64,000 nt of DNA from an uncultured Pelagibacteraceae bacterium (GTDB lineage Bacteria > Pseudomonadota > Alphaproteobacteria > Pelagibacterales > Pelagibacteraceae). Position 1 is the first letter of the stretch, and each line of letters opens with the position of its first letter. Location of the stretch: the NCBI GenBank assembly GCA_902589725.1, contig CACITU010000001.1:124001-188000 (forward strand), in the 5' to 3' direction. Under the pieces are notes generated by a model that was not told the DNA's origin, searched no databases, and saw only the letters and a program-made list of their open reading frames with translations. The position numbers and the translations under genes are program-made. Below are positions 8,838 to 17,139 of the stretch, piece after piece.

Positions 8838-9665
8838 TTATTCTCTTAAAAGATCATTAACTGATGTTTTTGATCTTGTTTTTTCATCAACTTGTTTAAT
8901 TATTACTGCACAATATAAAGATGGTGCTTGTGGGTTGTTTTTATCTGGCAAAGACCCTGGAACTACCACTGAGTAAGGTGGAATTTTTCCATAAGTGATT
9001 TCACCAGTTTTTCTATTTACAATTTTTGTTGATTGTCCAATATACATTCCCATACTTAGAACAGAACCTTCTCCAACTATTACACCTTCTACTACTTCAG
9101 ACATTGCTCCTAAGAAAACATTATCTTCAATTATTGTTGGTAATGCTTGAGCAGGTTCTAATACACCTCCAACTCCAGTACCAGCTGAGATATGACAATT
9201 TTTTCCAATCTGACAGCAACTTCCTGCACGACTAAATGTATCCATCATAGTACCTTCATCAATGAATGCTCCAATATTTACATAACATGGCATTAAAACT
9301 GCATTTTTTCCTACAAAAGATCCTTTTCTTACAGGTGAATTAGGTACCATCCTAAAACCGGCTTTTTCATGATCTTCTTTTGTCCATCCAGCTGTTTTAC
9401 CTTTAAGTAAATGAGCTTTGTCATACCAGCTACTATAAGGACCATTTAAATTTTCCATTGGATACATTCTAAAACTTAACATGATAGCTTTTTTAAGATG
9501 TTGATGAGTAACCCATTCACCATTTATTTTTTCAGCTACTCTTGCTTTCCCACTGTCTAGATCATCAATAATTTGATTAACAGCATCCTTTAAAGATTTA
9601 TCTGAATTTTGACTTACTTGGTCTTTATTTTCCCAAGCTTCATTTATAATATTTTCAATACTCAT
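8838..9665 (-). CDS. dapD: 2,3,4,5-tetrahydropyridine-2,6-dicarboxylate N-succinyltransferase
   Basis: Uses succinyl-CoA to succinylate tetrahydrodipicolinate in lysine and DAP synthesis. It is a 275-residue left-handed beta-helix acyltransferase. The N-terminal helical part (1-100) is followed by hexapeptide repeats such as VGKNAVLMPCYVNIGAFIDE and later SAGTGVGGVLEPAQALPTI. The length equals that of the usual enzyme. It sits between the HAD phosphatase gene (4-nt gap) and dapE (2-nt gap). Confidence 0.96.
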   Translation of the reverse strand: MSIENIINEAWENKDQVSQNSDKSLKDAVNQIIDDLDSGKARVAEKINGEWVTHQHLKKAIMLSFRMYPMENLNGPYSSWYDKAHLLKGKTAGWTKEDHEKAGFRMVPNSPVRKGSFVGKNAVLMPCYVNIGAFIDEGTMMDTFSRAGSCCQIGKNCHISAGTGVGGVLEPAQALPTIIEDNVFLGAMSEVVEGVIVGEGSVLSMGMYIGQSTKIVNRKTGEITYGKIPPYSVVVPGSLPDKNNPQAPSLYCAVIIKQVDEKTRSKTSVNDLLRE

Positions 9666-9669
9666 AATT

Positions 9670-10341
9670 TTATGAGTTTTTTAATAACCTTATTTCTTTT
9701 AAAAATAAAGAAAGATTTTCTATTTTGTAATCTATATACTCTTCATCAGACTCTTTTTTACCCCAGTATTCATCATTGATTAACCAAACTGTTTTTGTTC
9801 CTCTTTTTTTTCCAATAGATAAGTTTTTTGCGATATCTTCAATATAAAGTGTCTCGGTTGGATCAATTTGAAATTTTTTGACCATAAGGTCAAATGCTTT
9901 TGCTGCAGGTTTTGGATTGTATTCGGCATCGACAATGTCAAATACACCATCAAATTGATCATCAATACCTAGATGAGTAGTAATATTCATAACGTGTTCT
10001 TTACTACCATTTGTAAACACAAATTTGTTTAGATTAATTTTTTCTAGTTCGTTCCTCAAAACATTATCTTTTTCTAAAAAATCTAAGTTAATATCATGCA
10101 CGTATTCTAAAAATTCTTTTGGAGGTATATCGTGATGGATCATTAAACCGTTAAGGCTAGTGTTATACTTATGAAAATAATTTGTTTGTAACTCTTTTGC
10201 CTTTTTTAAATCAATATTCAATTTATTTGAAATATATTGTGTCATTTTTTTACTGACTTGTCCAAATACTCCTTCAAGATCAGCATACAGCACACCGTCA
10301 CAATCAAACAAAATGTTCTTTATATTTTTTAACTCATTCAT
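9670..10341 (-). CDS. HAD-family hydrolase, pyrimidine 5'-nucleotidase type
   Basis: The four HAD motifs are visible: FDCDGVLY near residue 13 (nucleophile Asp), FTNGSKEHV near 109, KPAAKAFD near 143 and YIEDIAKNL near 166. The 223-residue length and the motif spacing fit the HAD-IA group that includes yeast SDT1-like pyrimidine nucleotidases, which often lies beside argB in alphaproteobacteria. The substrate is not visible. The start overlaps the argB end by 4 nt, so translation is probably coupled. Confidence 0.82.
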   Translation of the reverse strand: MNELKNIKNILFDCDGVLYADLEGVFGQVSKKMTQYISNKLNIDLKKAKELQTNYFHKYNTSLNGLMIHHDIPPKEFLEYVHDINLDFLEKDNVLRNELEKINLNKFVFTNGSKEHVMNITTHLGIDDQFDGVFDIVDAEYNPKPAAKAFDLMVKKFQIDPTETLYIEDIAKNLSIGKKRGTKTVWLINDEYWGKKESDEEYIDYKIENLSLFLKEIRLLKNS

Positions 10342-11186
10342 TGTCTTATTAAGGTTCCTGAACCCTTATCAGAGAATATTTCCCACAAACATGAGTGGGG
10401 CTTTGTTCCATTTATTATGCCCACTGCAGTAACTCCATTATTAATTGCATCTAAGCAAGCATTTATTTTAGGTATCATACCCTCAGTAATAGTTTCGTCT
10501 GAAATCATTTCCAAAATATCAGATGAAGAAATTTCTTCTATGAGTTTTTTATTTTTATCCAAGACACCATCTACATTCGTCATCAATAATAGTCTTCTAG
10601 ATTTTAAGGATTTTGCTATGGCCATTGCAGCTGTATCTCCATTAATATTATATGTTTGATTTTCTTTCCCTAAACCTAATGGTGAAATTATAGGAATTTT
10701 ATTTTGATTAATTATATTTAATATTTGTTTATTATTTATCTCATGTGGAATACCTACAAATCCCAGCTCTTCTGCCTCTGGTATAATTTTTATAATGTTA
10801 TTTTTTTTTGTATGAATAGAGATTGCTTCTGTTCCTTTGTCTTTCAAGGAACTAACAATATCATCATTAAAATCAATCAAAACAGACTCAACAATATTAA
10901 TTATATTTTTATCTGTTACTCTTAGACCTCTTATAAATTTTGATTGAATATTCGATTTCTCTAGCTCTCTTTTAATTCTAGGTCCACCACCGTGAATTAC
11001 AACAGTTGCAAGGCCCAATTTATTTAAAACACTAAGATCGGTTATAAAGTTATTAAAAACGTTTCTATCAATTAATACGTTTCCACCATATTTAATCACT
11101 ATTAAATCATTTTTGTATTTTTCAATATATTTAGTTACTTCATTTAATGGTGGCCCATCTTCAGGTAATATATTTTCAAGATTCAT
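10338..11186 (-). CDS. argB: Acetylglutamate kinase
   Basis: Phosphorylates N-acetylglutamate in arginine synthesis. Motifs are IKYGGNVLID near 32, VIHGGGPRIKRELEK near 62 and NINGDTAAMAIAKSL near 180. About 28 residues precede the first kinase strand; such an N-terminal helix is found in the hexameric, arginine-inhibited enzymes, so feedback control is possible (inference). Alphaproteobacteria often have engB between yidC and argB; here only 14 nt separate them. Confidence 0.95.
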   Translation of the reverse strand: MNLENILPEDGPPLNEVTKYIEKYKNDLIVIKYGGNVLIDRNVFNNFITDLSVLNKLGLATVVIHGGGPRIKRELEKSNIQSKFIRGLRVTDKNIINIVESVLIDFNDDIVSSLKDKGTEAISIHTKKNNIIKIIPEAEELGFVGIPHEINNKQILNIINQNKIPIISPLGLGKENQTYNINGDTAAMAIAKSLKSRRLLLMTNVDGVLDKNKKLIEEISSSDILEMISDETITEGMIPKINACLDAINNGVTAVGIINGTKPHSCLWEIFSDKGSGTLIRQ

Positions 11187-11200
11187 TTATTATTTTTAAA

Positions 11201-12880
11201 TTAGGTTGCAGTTTTAACGGTTGTACGTTTCATTATTACAACCTGTTGAGCCATTGTTAAAATGTTATTAACTGTCCAATAAATTACTAGTCCACTTGGA
11301 AATGGTGCAAGAATTACTGTTAAAAATAAAGGAAAGAACATAAATATTTTTGCCTGCATTGGATCCGTTGGAGCGGGATTTAACTTTTGTTGCACCCACA
11401 TTGATACTCCCATAGCAACTGGCCACGCTCCTATTACTAAGAAAGAAGGCACATCAAACGGGAGCAGACCAAATAAATTAAATATAGAAGTAGGATCCTT
11501 AGCACTTAAATCTTGGATCCAACCATAAAAAGGCATATGACGCATTTCTATCGTTACAAATAAAACTTTATACAAAGCAAAAAATACAGGTATTTGAATT
11601 AGAATTGGCAAACATCCAGACATAGGATTTACTTTTTCTTTTTTATAAAGAGCCATCATTGCTTGTTGCAATTTCATCTTGTCATCTTTGTGTACTTCCT
11701 TAAGTCTTACCATTTCAGGCTGAAGAGCTTTCATTTTAGCCATGCTTCTGAATGAAAAATTAGCAAGTGGAAAAAATGCTACACGAATACAAACAGTAAC
11801 AGCAATAATTGCTAATCCATAATTACCAAATATTTTAAAGAAATATTCTAAAGCAGTGAACAAAGGACGAGTTAAAAAATATAAAAATCCCCAGTCAATC
11901 GTTAGATCAAATTTATCAATTTTTAATGACTCAGCGTACCCATCAATTACATCAACTCTTTTTGCAGCAACAATTACTTGCAAATTTTCTTCTATAGAGG
12001 AGTTTCCAGTTAACTCTAATGGTTCTGTTGTAACAAAGTTTATTCTGTATTTGTTTTTGTAATCCATAGTAGTTTTAAATTCTTTTTCTCTTGGTGGAAT
12101 AAGTGTTGATATGTAATATTTATCTCCAATTCCCAACCATCCCTTTTGTGCTGTTCTTGAAAATTTTTTCTCTTCAATATCATCGTAATCTTCCTCTATT
12201 AATTCTTCATCTAATGTAGCAATAGGGCCTTCATGAAGAATGTAAAAATCGGTTAAACCTTCTGGAATTTGATTTCTTATAATTTGTCCATAAGAATAGA
12301 AGTTATAGTTTTTATCAGTAGAATTTATAACTCTTTGTTTTATTGTGAATAGAAACTTATCATCCAATGCAATTTCTTTTTCAAAAGTGATGCCTTGATC
12401 ATTAGTCCAACTTAGTTCTATAGGAGATTGATCAGTTAACTTATTATTTCCAGAAACTGACCAAATTGAATCTGCATTTGGAATATCAATATTTTTATCG
12501 GTAGTTATAAAACCACTTTCTATTATATAACCTTCTTTAGAACTTCGTGGTGCAAGAAATTTTACTTTTTCATCGCTTTCTAAACTTACATTATATTCTT
12601 TAAAAGTTAGATCATCTATTGCTGCCCCCTTTAATGAAATAGATCCAATAATACTTTGATTTTCAAAAAAAATTCTTTCACTTTCCTTTAAAGCATTTTC
12701 TCTAGAAATTTCAGTTACATTTTCTTTTTGATCAAGACTAGGTGCATCTGAATTATGTTCAGTCTTATTTTTTTCAGTTAAATTTTCTTTCGTTACAGGA
12801 GGTGGTGCAAAAAATAGCGAGTACAATATAATTACAGCAGCTGATAAACTTATGGCAGCAATTATATTACGAGTTTCCAT
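11201..12880 (-). CDS. yidC: Membrane protein insertase YidC
   Basis: Inserts proteins into the inner membrane, alone or with SecYEG. The 559 residues show an N-terminal membrane anchor (about residues 6-26), a large periplasmic beta domain (about 60-340) and the conserved C-terminal five-helix insertase region with FPLANFSFRSMAKMKALQPEM (the hydrophilic-groove Arg region), NPMSGCLPILIQIPVFFALY and a closing helix VIYWTVNNILTMAQQ. It follows yidD, whose stop and its start share a base, in the classic rpmH-rnpA-yidD-yidC order. Confidence 0.96.
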   Translation of the reverse strand: METRNIIAAISLSAAVIILYSLFFAPPPVTKENLTEKNKTEHNSDAPSLDQKENVTEISRENALKESERIFFENQSIIGSISLKGAAIDDLTFKEYNVSLESDEKVKFLAPRSSKEGYIIESGFITTDKNIDIPNADSIWSVSGNNKLTDQSPIELSWTNDQGITFEKEIALDDKFLFTIKQRVINSTDKNYNFYSYGQIIRNQIPEGLTDFYILHEGPIATLDEELIEEDYDDIEEKKFSRTAQKGWLGIGDKYYISTLIPPREKEFKTTMDYKNKYRINFVTTEPLELTGNSSIEENLQVIVAAKRVDVIDGYAESLKIDKFDLTIDWGFLYFLTRPLFTALEYFFKIFGNYGLAIIAVTVCIRVAFFPLANFSFRSMAKMKALQPEMVRLKEVHKDDKMKLQQAMMALYKKEKVNPMSGCLPILIQIPVFFALYKVLFVTIEMRHMPFYGWIQDLSAKDPTSIFNLFGLLPFDVPSFLVIGAWPVAMGVSMWVQQKLNPAPTDPMQAKIFMFFPLFLTVILAPFPSGLVIYWTVNNILTMAQQVVIMKRTTVKTAT

Positions 12881-13134
12881 TATTTATTATCCTTTATTTC
12901 TTTTTTAACTGGATCAAAACCTTCGCCACCCCCTAAAAATTTTATTGGATGGCAGGATAAAATTCTTTTTAAACTCATAAATATACCTTTAAAAAAACCA
13001 TATTCTTTTAAAGCATCAATGCTGTATTCAGAACATGTTGGTAAATATCTACAAGAATGACCCAATAATGGACTAATCAAATATTTATAGGCTTTGATAA
13101 ATTTAATTAAAATTAATGTAAATATATTTGTCAT
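12880..13134 (-). CDS. yidD: Membrane protein insertion efficiency factor YidD
   Basis: This small peripheral membrane protein of 84 residues assists YidC insertion. The family signature is clear: SPLLGHSCRYLPTCSEYSID (residues 21-40) and the downstream SCHPIKFLGGGEGFDPV. It overlaps rnpA by 4 nt and yidC by 1 nt, consistent with tight co-translation in the rpmH operon. Confidence 0.95.
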   Translation of the reverse strand: MTNIFTLILIKFIKAYKYLISPLLGHSCRYLPTCSEYSIDALKEYGFFKGIFMSLKRILSCHPIKFLGGGEGFDPVKKEIKDNK

Positions 13135-13472
13135 TTTATTTTTGCAAAATCCTGAAAAAGAGTTTCTTTTATAATTTTGTATTCATTATTTAGCATAGAA
13201 GACTTAGCGATAACAAGAAATGAATAATTAAAGTTTATCTTTATTTTTTTAACAGCTTCATTCATAATATTTCTTAATCTTCTTTTAATTTTATTTCTCT
13301 TTACTGCATTACCAATTTTTTTTTTAGTCACAAAACTGATATTAAGTCTTGTTTTATCTTTATTTAGTAATTTCCCAAAAAAAATACTTACATATTTATT
13401 TGTAATCTTTTTTTGCTTAAGTAAATTTTTAAATTCTTCGTTTTTTGAAAGAGCAAGTATTTTGCTTTTCAT
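13131..13472 (-). CDS. rnpA: Ribonuclease P protein component
   Basis: Protein subunit of RNase P, which trims the 5' ends of tRNAs. At 113 residues it is the usual size and very basic. The RNR signature is seen as GNAVKRNKIKRRLRNIMNEA near residues 52-71. It lies 4 nt after rpmH, the standard bacterial pair, and overlaps yidD by 4 nt. The RNase P RNA gene is not in this window. Confidence 0.94.
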   Translation of the reverse strand: MKSKILALSKNEEFKNLLKQKKITNKYVSIFFGKLLNKDKTRLNISFVTKKKIGNAVKRNKIKRRLRNIMNEAVKKIKINFNYSFLVIAKSSMLNNEYKIIKETLFQDFAKIK

Positions 13473-13476
13473 TATT

Positions 13477-13617
13477 CTATACAGAAACGGTTAGTGATTT
13501 TCTTCCTCTTGCTCTTCTTCTAGCCAAAAGTTTTTTACCACCTTTAGTTTTCATTTTTGAACGAAAGCCGTGTTTTCGAGCTCTTTTTTTATTTGAGGGT
13601 TGATAAGTTCTTTTCAT
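13477..13617 (-). CDS. rpmH: 50S ribosomal protein L34
   Basis: Translating leftwards from the ATG at 13617 gives a 46-residue basic protein beginning [19 protein letters not shown] and ending in a GRKSLTVSV tail. This is an unmistakable L34, two residues longer than the common 44. It is the first gene of the operon that continues with rnpA, yidD, yidC and argB, and a promoter-like pair lies about 40 nt upstream. Confidence 0.97.
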   Translation of the reverse strand: MKRTYQPSNKKRARKHGFRSKMKTKGGKKLLARRRARGRKSLTVSV

Positions 13618-13654
13618 AAATAGATTTGTTTGAATTATATTTAAATTTTTGCCC

Positions 13655-13682
13655 TTTATATTAGCAATAAAAAAAATAGCAA
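13655..13682 (-). promoter_or_regulatory. Candidate sigma-70 promoter of the rpmH operon
   Basis: On the minus strand, TTGCTA (13682-13677) and TATAAA (13660-13655) are separated by 16 nt and lie about 38 nt before the rpmH ATG. The match to the -35/-10 consensus is good for such an AT-rich sequence, but AT-rich DNA produces such pairs by chance. The position at the head of a ten-gene operon supports it. Confidence 0.4.
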
Positions 13683-13714
13683 ATAGAAGATTAAGGATTA
13701 AAGTATCAATATTT

Positions 13715-14437
13715 ATGGAAAAAACAAAAAAAATTAAACTATTTATAGGATTGTCCTATTTATTTATAGTTTGTTTATTTTTATATTTTTTCTTTTCAAA
13801 ATTTAGTCTTAAGGAAATTACATCATATGAATTTTTAAGAAATAATTGGACGTATTTTGTTGAAATTAAAAATTCTAATATTCTTTTGGTTTTAATTTCG
13901 TTTTTAATATTTACAATATTATGGGTTTTCCCTTTTTTGGGATTTGGATCCCCAATAGCTCTGATGGGAGGGTTTATCTTTGGTAACTGGATTGGGACTG
14001 TTATTGCTGTTACAGGTTTAAGTATTGGAGCAACTTTATTATATATTTTTGGAAATTATTTTTTAAAAAATATAATTAGAGAAAAGTTTTTAAATAAATT
14101 TCAAAACTTAGAATTTAAATTTAAAAAATCAGAATTTATATATCTATTTATTTATCGTTTAGTTGGTGGTATTCCTTGGCAAATTCAATGTCTTTTACCA
14201 ACTTTATTTGATGTAAGAATAAAAAATTATTTTTTTGCTACCATATTAGGAATAGTGCCTGGTACTTTTTTGATAGCTTCTATAGGAAGTGGATTAGAAC
14301 AAATTATTAAACAAAACTCTGAGGTTCCTAAAATTACAGACATAATTTTTACACCAAATATTTATATTCCTCTGATAGCTTTCTTAGTCTTAATTTTTTC
14401 AACAATTATTTTTAGAAAATTTTTTTATAAAAATTAA
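13715..14437 (+). CDS. VTT-domain (TVP38/TMEM64, DedA-like) membrane protein
   Basis: This 240-residue integral membrane protein has several hydrophobic segments. The VTT/SNARE-associated signature is seen in the glycine-rich [18 protein letters not shown] region, then [13 protein letters not shown] and [19 protein letters not shown], followed by [15 protein letters not shown]. Family members are linked to lipid scrambling or envelope homeostasis; the role here is unknown. I prefer the ATG at 13715 over an in-frame start at 13649, because the extra 22 residues are basic and would run into the rpmH promoter region. The stop codon directly abuts the convergent tRNA-Thr. Confidence 0.82.
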   Translation: MEKTKKIKLFIGLSYLFIVCLFLYFFFSKFSLKEITSYEFLRNNWTYFVEIKNSNILLVLISFLIFTILWVFPFLGFGSPIALMGGFIFGNWIGTVIAVTGLSIGATLLYIFGNYFLKNIIREKFLNKFQNLEFKFKKSEFIYLFIYRLVGGIPWQIQCLLPTLFDVRIKNYFFATILGIVPGTFLIASIGSGLEQIIKQNSEVPKITDIIFTPNIYIPLIAFLVLIFSTIIFRKFFYKN

Positions 14438-14511
14438 TGGTGCTCCCACCCTGTACTGACCAGGGAACTAGTCATTACCAATGACTTGTTATACCATTTA
14501 ACTACAGGAGC
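14438..14511 (-). tRNA. tRNA-Thr (anticodon GGT)
   Basis: On the minus strand a 74-nt cloverleaf folds with acceptor GCTCCTG/TGGGAGC and encoded ACCA end, D stem GTTA/TAAC, and anticodon stem AGTCA/TGACT with loop TTGGTAA, giving anticodon GGT (plus-strand 14477-14479). The anticodon arm resembles that of other alphaproteobacterial tRNA-Thr(GGT). The variable region is 4 nt, and the T arm CCCTG/CAGGG has the odd loop GTCAGTA instead of TTCRANN. The 3' end touches the stop codon of the convergent VTT gene. Confidence 0.8.
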
Positions 14512-14611
14512 TTTAAAACAATTTATATTTTATTGATAATAAAGCATTTTTTTCAAATTATTGCCTTAATTTTTAAGTAATTATGATTTATATCTATTTT
14601 AGGAAAATGTT

Positions 14612-14812
14612 ATGGGAATTCATTACGATTATAAATCAACAAAAGGTAATAAGCTTATGGAAAAGCAAGCTAAAAGAGAAAGAAAGCTTGCAGAAAAAAA
14701 AGCTAAACGTTTAGCTAAAGAAGGCCCAAAAAAAGAGGAAAGAAAAACATCTACATTAGATCCAAATAAACCAATTTCTTTAGATTTTTTGACAAATCCG
14801 AATAAAGAGTGA
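14612..14812 (+). CDS. Small, highly charged protein of unknown function (66 aa)
   Basis: It is not recognised. The 66 residues start MGIHYDYKSTKGNKLM and contain a run of Lys, Arg, Glu and Ala (residues 17-46) likely to form one helix, then a tail [11 protein letters not shown]. The start is preceded by AGGAAAATGTT (a weak AGGA ribosome site). The stop overlaps the GTG of the next tiny gene (GTGA), and that gene overlaps dcd, so this gene opens the long dcd-murA-hisD operon. The coupling supports it being real. Confidence 0.65.
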   Translation: MGIHYDYKSTKGNKLMEKQAKRERKLAEKKAKRLAKEGPKKEERKTSTLDPNKPISLDFLTNPNKE

Positions 14813-14922
14813 ACCAGAAAATTGATAAAATAAAAGATAGAAAAAAAAGAGAGGCTTTAGCGTTGCGCAGTAATCTAAAAAAAAGAAAACTATTCCAAAA
14901 AAAAAATAATAAAAGTAAGTAA
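14809..14922 (+). CDS. Tiny basic protein of unknown function (37 aa, GTG start)
   Basis: A GTG at 14809 overlaps the preceding stop as GTGA and opens a 37-codon frame. It reads [20 protein letters not shown] and continues with [12 protein letters not shown] before a TAA whose last base starts dcd (TAATG). The pattern [14 protein letters not shown] recalls short basic proteins near murA in other alphaproteobacteria (from memory). The double overlap fills the gap exactly, which chance rarely does. No function can be given. Confidence 0.55.
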   Translation: MNQKIDKIKDRKKREALALRSNLKKRKLFQKKNNKSK

Positions 14923-15482
14923 TGTCTATTCAACCTGACTCTTGGATTAAAAAAATGTGTAAAGAGCACAAAATGATTGAGCCATTTCTAGATCATCAAG
15001 TATCTGAAGGAAAAATCTCTTATGGATTAAGTAGCATGGGGTATGATGTAAGAATATCAGATGAATATAGAATATTTACTAATGTGAATAGTTCTTTGGT
15101 TGATCCAAAGAATTTTTCAGATGATAACTTTATAGAACGAAAAGGACCATATTGTATTATACCTCCTAATTCATTTGTTCTAGCTAAAACAGTTGAATAT
15201 TTTAGAATTCCTAAAGATGTCCTTTGTATTTGTGTGGGCAAAAGTACTTATGCAAGAACAGGAATTATTTGTAATGTTACGCCTATTGAAAATGAATTTG
15301 AAGGTAATATTGTAATTGAGCTAAGCAATACAACACCTAATCCAGCTAAAATTTATTCAAACGAAGGAATAGCACAATTTTTATTTTTTAAATCTGACAT
15401 TCAACCAGAGACAACTTACAAATCAAAGAACGGTAAATATCAAGGCCAAACCACAATTCAAGTCGCTAAGATTAAAAAATAA
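14922..15482 (+). CDS. dcd: dCTP deaminase
   Basis: Deaminates dCTP to dUTP, feeding thymidylate synthesis. The 186-residue trimeric dUTPase-fold enzyme shows [10 protein letters not shown] near residue 36, [20 protein letters not shown] near 106 with the catalytic Glu, [10 protein letters not shown] and the C-terminal KYQGQTT region that closes over the nucleotide. The length is typical. The start shares a base with the stop of the tiny upstream gene, and murA starts 3 nt after its end. Confidence 0.94.
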   Translation: MSIQPDSWIKKMCKEHKMIEPFLDHQVSEGKISYGLSSMGYDVRISDEYRIFTNVNSSLVDPKNFSDDNFIERKGPYCIIPPNSFVLAKTVEYFRIPKDVLCICVGKSTYARTGIICNVTPIENEFEGNIVIELSNTTPNPAKIYSNEGIAQFLFFKSDIQPETTYKSKNGKYQGQTTIQVAKIKK

Positions 15483-15485
15483 TTT

Positions 15486-16745
15486 ATGGATAAATTTTTG
15501 ATTAATGGCCCTTGTAAAATCAAGGGCAGTGTTTCAATCTCAGGCTCTAAGAATGCATCTCTACCAATATTAGCTGCAACATTATTGTTTGATAAACCAG
15601 TAGTTATCAAAAATTTACCAAGGGTTAGAGACATTGATACAATGTTAAATTTATTAAAGTCTCTTGGTTCTAAAATTATTTTATCTAGAAATAAAAAAGT
15701 AGCAAAAATAATTAATAAAAAAAAAATGAAAACTTTTGCTAGTTATTCTTTAGTCAAAACAATGCGTGGATCTATCTTAGTTTTAGGTCCATTAATTTCA
15801 AAATACCATAAATCCAAAACTTCTTTACCTGGAGGATGTTTAATTGGTGCTAGGCCAGTTAATTATCATCTAACAGCATTAAAAAAACTTGGTATGAAAT
15901 ATGAATTAAAAGATGGATATATTCTTGCAAAATCAAAAGGAAAACTTAGTGGTACAATCATAAATTTTCCAAAGATAAGTGTTGGAGCAACAGAGAATTC
16001 TATAATAGCAGCATGTTTAGCAAAAGGAAAAACAGTTTTAAAAAATTGTGCAATAGAACCTGAGATTAAAGACCTTACAAATTTTTTAAATAAAGCTGGA
16101 GCGAAAATCAAGTGGACTGGAAGAGTTTGTAAAATTTCAGGCGTAAATTCTTTGAATGAAATAGAATACTCCGTAATGGCTGATAGAATAGAAGCAGGCA
16201 CCTTTTGTGTAGCCGCAACACTAGCTAAAGGAAACTTACAAATAAATAATTTAAATCCTAATATTATTGATACGGAAATAAAGTTGTTAAAGAAAGTTGG
16301 TGCTAAAATTGAAACTAGTAAAAATAAAATTTTTATTAAAGGACCTGAAAAAATAAAATCAATAAAAAGTATTAAAACTAAAGAGTTTCCAGGCATTCCT
16401 ACAGACCTTCAAGCACAATTGATGGTTTTGATGTGCAAAGCTGTTGGCAAAAGTTCTATAACTGAAAGTATTTTTGAAAACAGATTCATGCATGTTGCAG
16501 AATTGCAAAGATTAGGGGCAAAAATAAATATTAAAAATAATACCGCTACAATAGAAGGAAATACTAAATTCATTGGTGCCGAATTAATGTCTAGCGATCT
16601 AAGAGCTTCTGTTGCTTTAGTTCTAGCAGCTGTAGTTTCTAATGGCAAATCATATATTAACAGAATTTATCACTTAGATAGAGGTTATGAAAAAATAGAA
16701 AATAAATTAAAAAAAATAGGTGTTAAAATTAAAAGATTAAAATAG
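15486..16745 (+). CDS. murA: UDP-N-acetylglucosamine 1-carboxyvinyltransferase
   Basis: First committed step of peptidoglycan synthesis: enolpyruvyl transfer from PEP to UDP-GlcNAc. The 419-residue inside-out alpha/beta barrel shows GSKNASLPILAATLL near residue 19, SLPGGCLIGARPVNYHL near 113 with the active-site Cys that fosfomycin alkylates, and DLRASVALVLAA near 370. The stop TAG overlaps the GTG start of the DUF2948 gene, the alphaproteobacterial arrangement. Confidence 0.96.
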   Translation: MDKFLINGPCKIKGSVSISGSKNASLPILAATLLFDKPVVIKNLPRVRDIDTMLNLLKSLGSKIILSRNKKVAKIINKKKMKTFASYSLVKTMRGSILVLGPLISKYHKSKTSLPGGCLIGARPVNYHLTALKKLGMKYELKDGYILAKSKGKLSGTIINFPKISVGATENSIIAACLAKGKTVLKNCAIEPEIKDLTNFLNKAGAKIKWTGRVCKISGVNSLNEIEYSVMADRIEAGTFCVAATLAKGNLQINNLNPNIIDTEIKLLKKVGAKIETSKNKIFIKGPEKIKSIKSIKTKEFPGIPTDLQAQLMVLMCKAVGKSSITESIFENRFMHVAELQRLGAKINIKNNTATIEGNTKFIGAELMSSDLRASVALVLAAVVSNGKSYINRIYHLDRGYEKIENKLKKIGVKIKRLK

Positions 16746-17137
16746 TGAATAAATATTTAGCAAAAATAATAGCAAGCGACCAAGAAGGTTTACAAATGAT
16801 TTCAGCTTGTAGTTCTGGGGCTAAAGTTAAAATTGCAGATATAAAATATCTCGCATCAAATAAGGTTTTTTTATTATCAATTGAAAGAAGCAAGGTTGAA
16901 AGTGGTCAGGAAGATAAAAAAATCAATAGCATTTGTAGGTTTGATTTTGTCGATAAAGTAAGATCAAAGAACATTGATCAATCAAATCAAGAAACAGTTT
17001 TAGAACTAATAGGTATAGATTATTTGAAAAATAATGATGTTTATGAAATAAATCTTATTTTTAATAACAATGCTCATATTGCTTTAACTACAGATACTAT
17101 TGAAGCAAGATTAGAGGATCAAAGTGAAATTAAATAG
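16745..17137 (+). CDS. DUF2948 family protein
   Basis: This 130-residue protein of unknown function starts at GTG 16745, sharing a base with the murA stop. The segments DQEGLQMISACSSGAKVKI and, near the end, NAHIALTTDTIEARLEDQ match the DUF2948 family, which is almost always found between murA and hisD in alphaproteobacteria. No catalytic motif is evident. The conserved location suggests a link to the translation or cell-wall operon but gives no function. Confidence 0.82.
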   Translation: MNKYLAKIIASDQEGLQMISACSSGAKVKIADIKYLASNKVFLLSIERSKVESGQEDKKINSICRFDFVDKVRSKNIDQSNQETVLELIGIDYLKNNDVYEINLIFNNNAHIALTTDTIEARLEDQSEIK

Positions 17138-17139
17138 TT

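Noticed and set aside
15866-16396. 176-codon open frame antisense to murA
   Set aside because: It lies wholly inside a gene with all family motifs, has no recognisable product and its composition is the mirror of the sense codons.
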